Of a stretch of DNA of 64,000 nucleotides, positions 61,432 to 64,000 are shown in pieces. The notes under the pieces were generated by a model. It saw only the letters and a list, made by a program, of their open reading frames with translations. It was not told where the DNA came from and searched no databases. The stretch comes from Takifugu bimaculatus (Eukaryota; Chordata; Actinopteri; Tetraodontiformes; Tetraodontidae), in NCBI GenBank assembly GCA_004026145.2, contig CP034995.1, positions 2,004,226 to 2,068,225 of the forward strand. The letters run 5' to 3'. The position numbers and the translations under genes were made by a program. Within the stretch, counting starts at the first letter, position 1. Each line of letters opens with the position of its first letter.

Positions 61432-61433
61432 AA

Positions 61434-61622
61434 ATGGCCACGTTGACGGCGACAGAGCCGGTGATATGTCCGAATACAATAGCAGAAGCAGAATCTATAG
61501 TACCCGCCTGTATGTTTGCACCGGACCGGGGATGTGAAGATGACCCATGCGGCGCTGAGGGCTTTGAAGGCTGCGACGGAACGAACGGAGAGTCCGCGGA
61601 TCATCTCGATCTAAGCAGTAAG
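61434..61622 (+). CDS. gtpbp1: gtpbp1 coding exon 1
   Basis: This exon has 63 codons from the ATG. It is low-complexity and acidic with several Cys, and ends DLSSK. The MFAP and LDLSSK patterns recur at the same sites in mammalian GTPBP1. Confidence 0.9.
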
Positions 61623-62120
61623 GTGGGCCCTTACTCTCAGCGGTGGTTCAATTATTGTTCCAAATTAGACACTTTCCCACTAGGACTTTATGTTTCCAGG
61701 CGAAATAAACGCTTTTGTATGCATAGGTATTGTGATTCCACTTGTGTGTCGGTTTGAGTGTACTTTGTGCTGTTGTTTAAAATATTGCAGTGACACGTAT
61801 GTAACTGCATCCTGCTGGCAGGTCACACTGCTCAGCACATATGTGCAAAGGTTCTAGGAACTGTCTGGGACATCAGAGTGACTTCTTTGCTTTTTTGTCA
61901 ACTTTTACAGCATCTTTGAGTTTGTGCCATCACACATTTACAAAAGAAATATTGGATGTGTTTGCTTTGGGTTGACTGCGAATGCATTCTTTGTCCCTCA
62001 CTTTTCAGCTGGTTCTGGTTAGCCCTACAGCAAAACAGTATGATTTACTATTACAACATTTGAGAGAGCGGATAGACGAAGGCTGTGGAGAGACCATCTA
62101 TGTGATCGGGACGGCCTCAG
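61434..62120 (+). CDS. gtpbp1: GTP-binding protein 1, 3'-partial: first two coding exons
   Basis: GTPBP1 is a cytoplasmic GTPase of the EF-Tu/EF1A-like class linked to exosome-mediated mRNA turnover and ribosome rescue (family knowledge). Only the N-terminal extension is in the window; the G domain lies beyond the right edge. Exon 1 (61434-61622) encodes MATLTATEPV, VPACMFAP and NGESADHLDLSSK; exon 2 (62009-62120) encodes LVLVSPTAKQYDLLLQHLRE and RIDEGCGETIYVIGTAS. The pair SK|LVLVSPT-QYD-LL and DEGCGETIYVIG is diagnostic for GTPBP1; GTPBP2 differs. Exon 1 ends in phase 0 before GTGGGC and exon 2 in phase 1 before GTAAGG. Confidence 0.93.
62009..62120 (+). CDS. gtpbp1: gtpbp1 coding exon 2
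   Basis: The exon starts after TTTTCAG with LVLVSPTAKQYDLLLQHLRE and ends VIGTAS plus one base (phase 1) before GTAAGG. Confidence 0.94.
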
Positions 62121-62204
62121 GTAAGGTTGACACATTTAGTCCAACTTTGGTTAGAAAATGTAGTTAATTTAATGTGTAAAGACTATATTTATATTAAGTG
62201 TCAA

Positions 62205-63625
62205 GACAAAGTATGTGAACCCTTTGGGATTACTTGGATTTCTGCATAAATTGGTCATAAAATATGTTCTGATCTTCATCTAAGACACATCACTAGACAA
62301 ACACAGTCTGCTTAAACTAAGACTGCACAAAAATGATAAATTATGCTTTTATTGAACCCAACTTGTAAATATTCACAGTTCAGGGTGGAAAAAGTATGTG
62401 AACCTTTGGATTTAATAACTGATCGACTCTCTTTTTGGCAGCAATACCCTCAACCAAACGTTTCCTATAGATGCAGACCAGTATAATGGTCAGGAAGAAT
62501 TTTGGACCATTCCTCTGTACAAAACTGTTCAGCAATATTCTTGGGATGTCTGGTGTGAATCGCTCTCTGCTCTCTAAGGTCATGAAACGGCATCTCAATC
62601 AGGTTGAGGTCAGGACTCTTACAGGGCCGCTCCAGAAGGTGTATTTTCTTCTGTTGAAGCCATTCTGTTGTTGACTTGGTTCAATGCTTTGGGTCATTCT
62701 CCAGTTGTATCACCCATCCTCTTGAGCTTCAGTCTGCAGACAGATGGTCATAAGTTTTCCTGCAAAGTGTCTTGATAAACTTGGGGAATTCATTTTTCCA
62801 TTGACAACAGCAATCTATCCAGGCCCTGATGCAGCAAATCAGTGCCAAATCATGATGCCCTCCACCATATTTAACAGTTGGTATGAGGATTTCATGCTAG
62901 TGTGCTGAGCCTTTTTTCTTCACACATTACGTTGTGCGTTGATTCCAAACAACTCCATTTTGGTTTCACCTGTCCACAGAATGTTTTGCCAGTAGTGCTG
63001 TTGAACATCCAGGTGCTCTTTTGCAAACTTCAGTGCAGCCATGTTTTGTTATTTTTTTTGGACAGCACTGGCTTCCTCCATGGTGTCCTCCCATGAACTC
63101 CATTCTTGTTTAATGTTTTACTTATTGTAGATTTTTCAACAATACTATTAGCATCTTCATCACACTGAGCATTCTGCGCTGTGCTCTCACAGTCATCTTT
63201 ACAGGACGACCACACTGGGGGAGAGGAGCAACAGTGCTGAACTTTCTCTATTTGTAGATAGTCCACTTACTGTGGACGTATGGACATCAAGGCTTTTAGA
63301 GATACTTCTGTAACCCTTTCCAGGATCATAGATCAAGTCTACAATTCTTGAGCGTAGATCTTCTGAGAGCTCTTTTGTGCGAGGCATGGTTCTCATCAGG
63401 CAATGCCTCTGAACATGGAACTCACAACTGGTGTGTGTTTTTTAGAGGGCAGGGCAGTTTTAACCAACACCTGAACCCTCTTCACATTAAGTGGACTCCA
63501 GGTTGGCTGACTGTTGGCTGCAATTAGCTTGTGGAGAAATCATTTGCATGGAGTTCCCATACTTTTTCCACCTTGAACTGTGTTTACATGTTGTGTTCAA
63601 TAGAAACATGAAAATGTATCATTTT
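62205..63625 (-). mobile_element. Tc1/mariner DNA transposon, decayed, right end truncated
   Basis: The left end has an IR/DR layout: the repeat AAAGTATGTGAACC occurs at about 62209 (outer) and 62391 (inner). Near the right end the inner repeat occurs inverted at 63551-63567 (CCCATACTTTTT), followed by a TIR segment matching the left one up to about 63625. There a GT tract replaces the outer part. The element belongs to a Tc1 type common in fish and lies within gtpbp1 intron 2. Confidence 0.88.
62420..63396 (-). pseudogene. Tc1 transposase remnant
   Basis: On the minus strand, frames at 63396-63199 begin MPRTKELSEDLRSRIVDL and continue PGKGYRSISKSLDV, the N-terminal helix-turn-helix of Tc1 transposase. 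Further fragments (for example KTLNKNGVHGRTPWRKPVLS) lie in shifted frames down to about 62420. Frameshifts and stops break it, so it cannot make an active protein as read. Confidence 0.85.
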
Positions 63626-63626
63626 T

Positions 63627-63642
63627 GTGTGTGTGTGTGTAT
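63627..63642 (+). repeat. (GT)n at the truncated Tc1 end
   Basis: A short GT run sits exactly where the right inverted repeat breaks off, suggesting repeat expansion or slippage after the loss. Confidence 0.7.
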
Positions 63643-64000
63643 AGTGAGACAGTTTTAGGTATCCTGGGTTTCAGAAGGGTTAGTGTTAAGGATGGGAATG
63701 AGAGTATGCCCCAGGGAGCGTTTTGGTTTTCTGGAGTGTTACAAAGGTAAATAGACCATAGTTCAGAAACTGTTCAAAAACCTTTTGGATTTATGGATTT
63801 AGAAGCATGCAAGTTCTGGACACAGTCAGCAATGCTAGGAACAGTGGGCTGACATGATTTTGTTTCTGGTGATCTGTACCAACATGGGAAGACTTACAAT
63901 TGTGTCTTGGAGGCAGAATATCTTATAGTTATCTTAAAGTCCAGCACACCGAAGCCCAAAGATCACTTTAATGTAAGTGTGCAACATTCCTGTGTTGATC

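Larger units (their letters stand above)
59903..61433. other. Divergent intergenic region between galectin and gtpbp1
   Basis: The galectin and gtpbp1 start codons are 1.6 kb apart and point away from each other. The gtpbp1-proximal part (60950-61130) contains CRE, CCAAT and GC/CACC-like boxes. A CTCF-like site sits at 60483-60498. The middle (60000-60470) is AT-rich and has no recognised element. Confidence 0.7.
62121..64000 (+). other. gtpbp1 intron 2 to the right edge
   Basis: Most of the intron is a decayed Tc1-like transposon (62205-63625). The final 375 bases show no recognised exon or element. Confidence 0.75.

Noticed and set aside
62009..62167. Read-through of gtpbp1 exon 2 beyond 62120
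   Set aside because: The conserved frame ends at a GTAAGG donor; the extra residues have no counterpart in the family.
1..64000. CRISPR arrays, operons, rRNA or tRNA genes
   Set aside because: No regularly spaced repeat-spacer pattern, no prokaryotic gene layout and no recognisable rRNA or cloverleaf sequence was found by reading.

Overview
The window is vertebrate nuclear DNA and almost certainly from a teleost fish, probably a percomorph. It has split genes with GT-AG introns, dense CA/GT microsatellites, a fish-type Tc1 transposon, a hAT MITE, and proteins that match vertebrate families residue for residue. There are no bacterial, phage or organellar features. Family names below come from recalled protein families; no database search was run.

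Layout. (1) 490-35.6 kb, plus strand: 30 recognisable exons of a T-type calcium channel alpha-1 subunit. They match CACNA1I (Cav3.3) better than CACNA1G or CACNA1H and run from the last helix of domain I to the C-terminal tail. The 5' part of the gene lies left of the window. Phases agree across every junction except at one exon that carries an extra base. Two further breaks sit in the C-terminal tail. (2) 35.6-49.36 kb: a gene-poor stretch with simple repeats, retroelement-tail copies, two foldback elements and a CTCF-like motif. (3) 49.36-54.49 kb, plus: a complete 11-exon adap1 (ArfGAP with two PH domains; inferred 377 aa), including a GC-AG intron. (4) 56.11-57.17 kb, plus: a single-exon urotensin II receptor-type GPCR (351 aa). 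(5) 58.04-59.83 kb, minus: a complete four-exon prototype galectin (130 aa), whose first coding exon holds only the start codon, with a TATA box just upstream. (6) 61.43 kb to the right edge, plus: the first two coding exons of gtpbp1, with a truncated Tc1-like transposon in its second intron.

The genes do not form an operon or a shared pathway. Cav3.3 is a low-voltage-activated Ca2+ channel. ADAP1 links Arf6 with phosphoinositide signalling. The GPCR is probably Gq-coupled. The galectin binds beta-galactosides, and GTPBP1 is an EF-Tu-like GTPase. In human, CACNA1I, LGALS1/LGALS2 and GTPBP1 all lie on 22q13.1, so part of this order is old linkage, whereas ADAP1 and UTS2R map elsewhere.

I found no undescribed molecular system. 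The observations most worth checking are the three apparent reading-frame lesions in cacna1i, one exon caught between complementary (GT)n and (CA)n tracts, splice acceptors built into TG repeats, an 87-bp foldback hairpin at 40.4 kb, convergent CTCF-like motifs around adap1-uts2r-galectin, an Arg-to-His change in the galectin sugar site, and a cleanly bounded hAT MITE.
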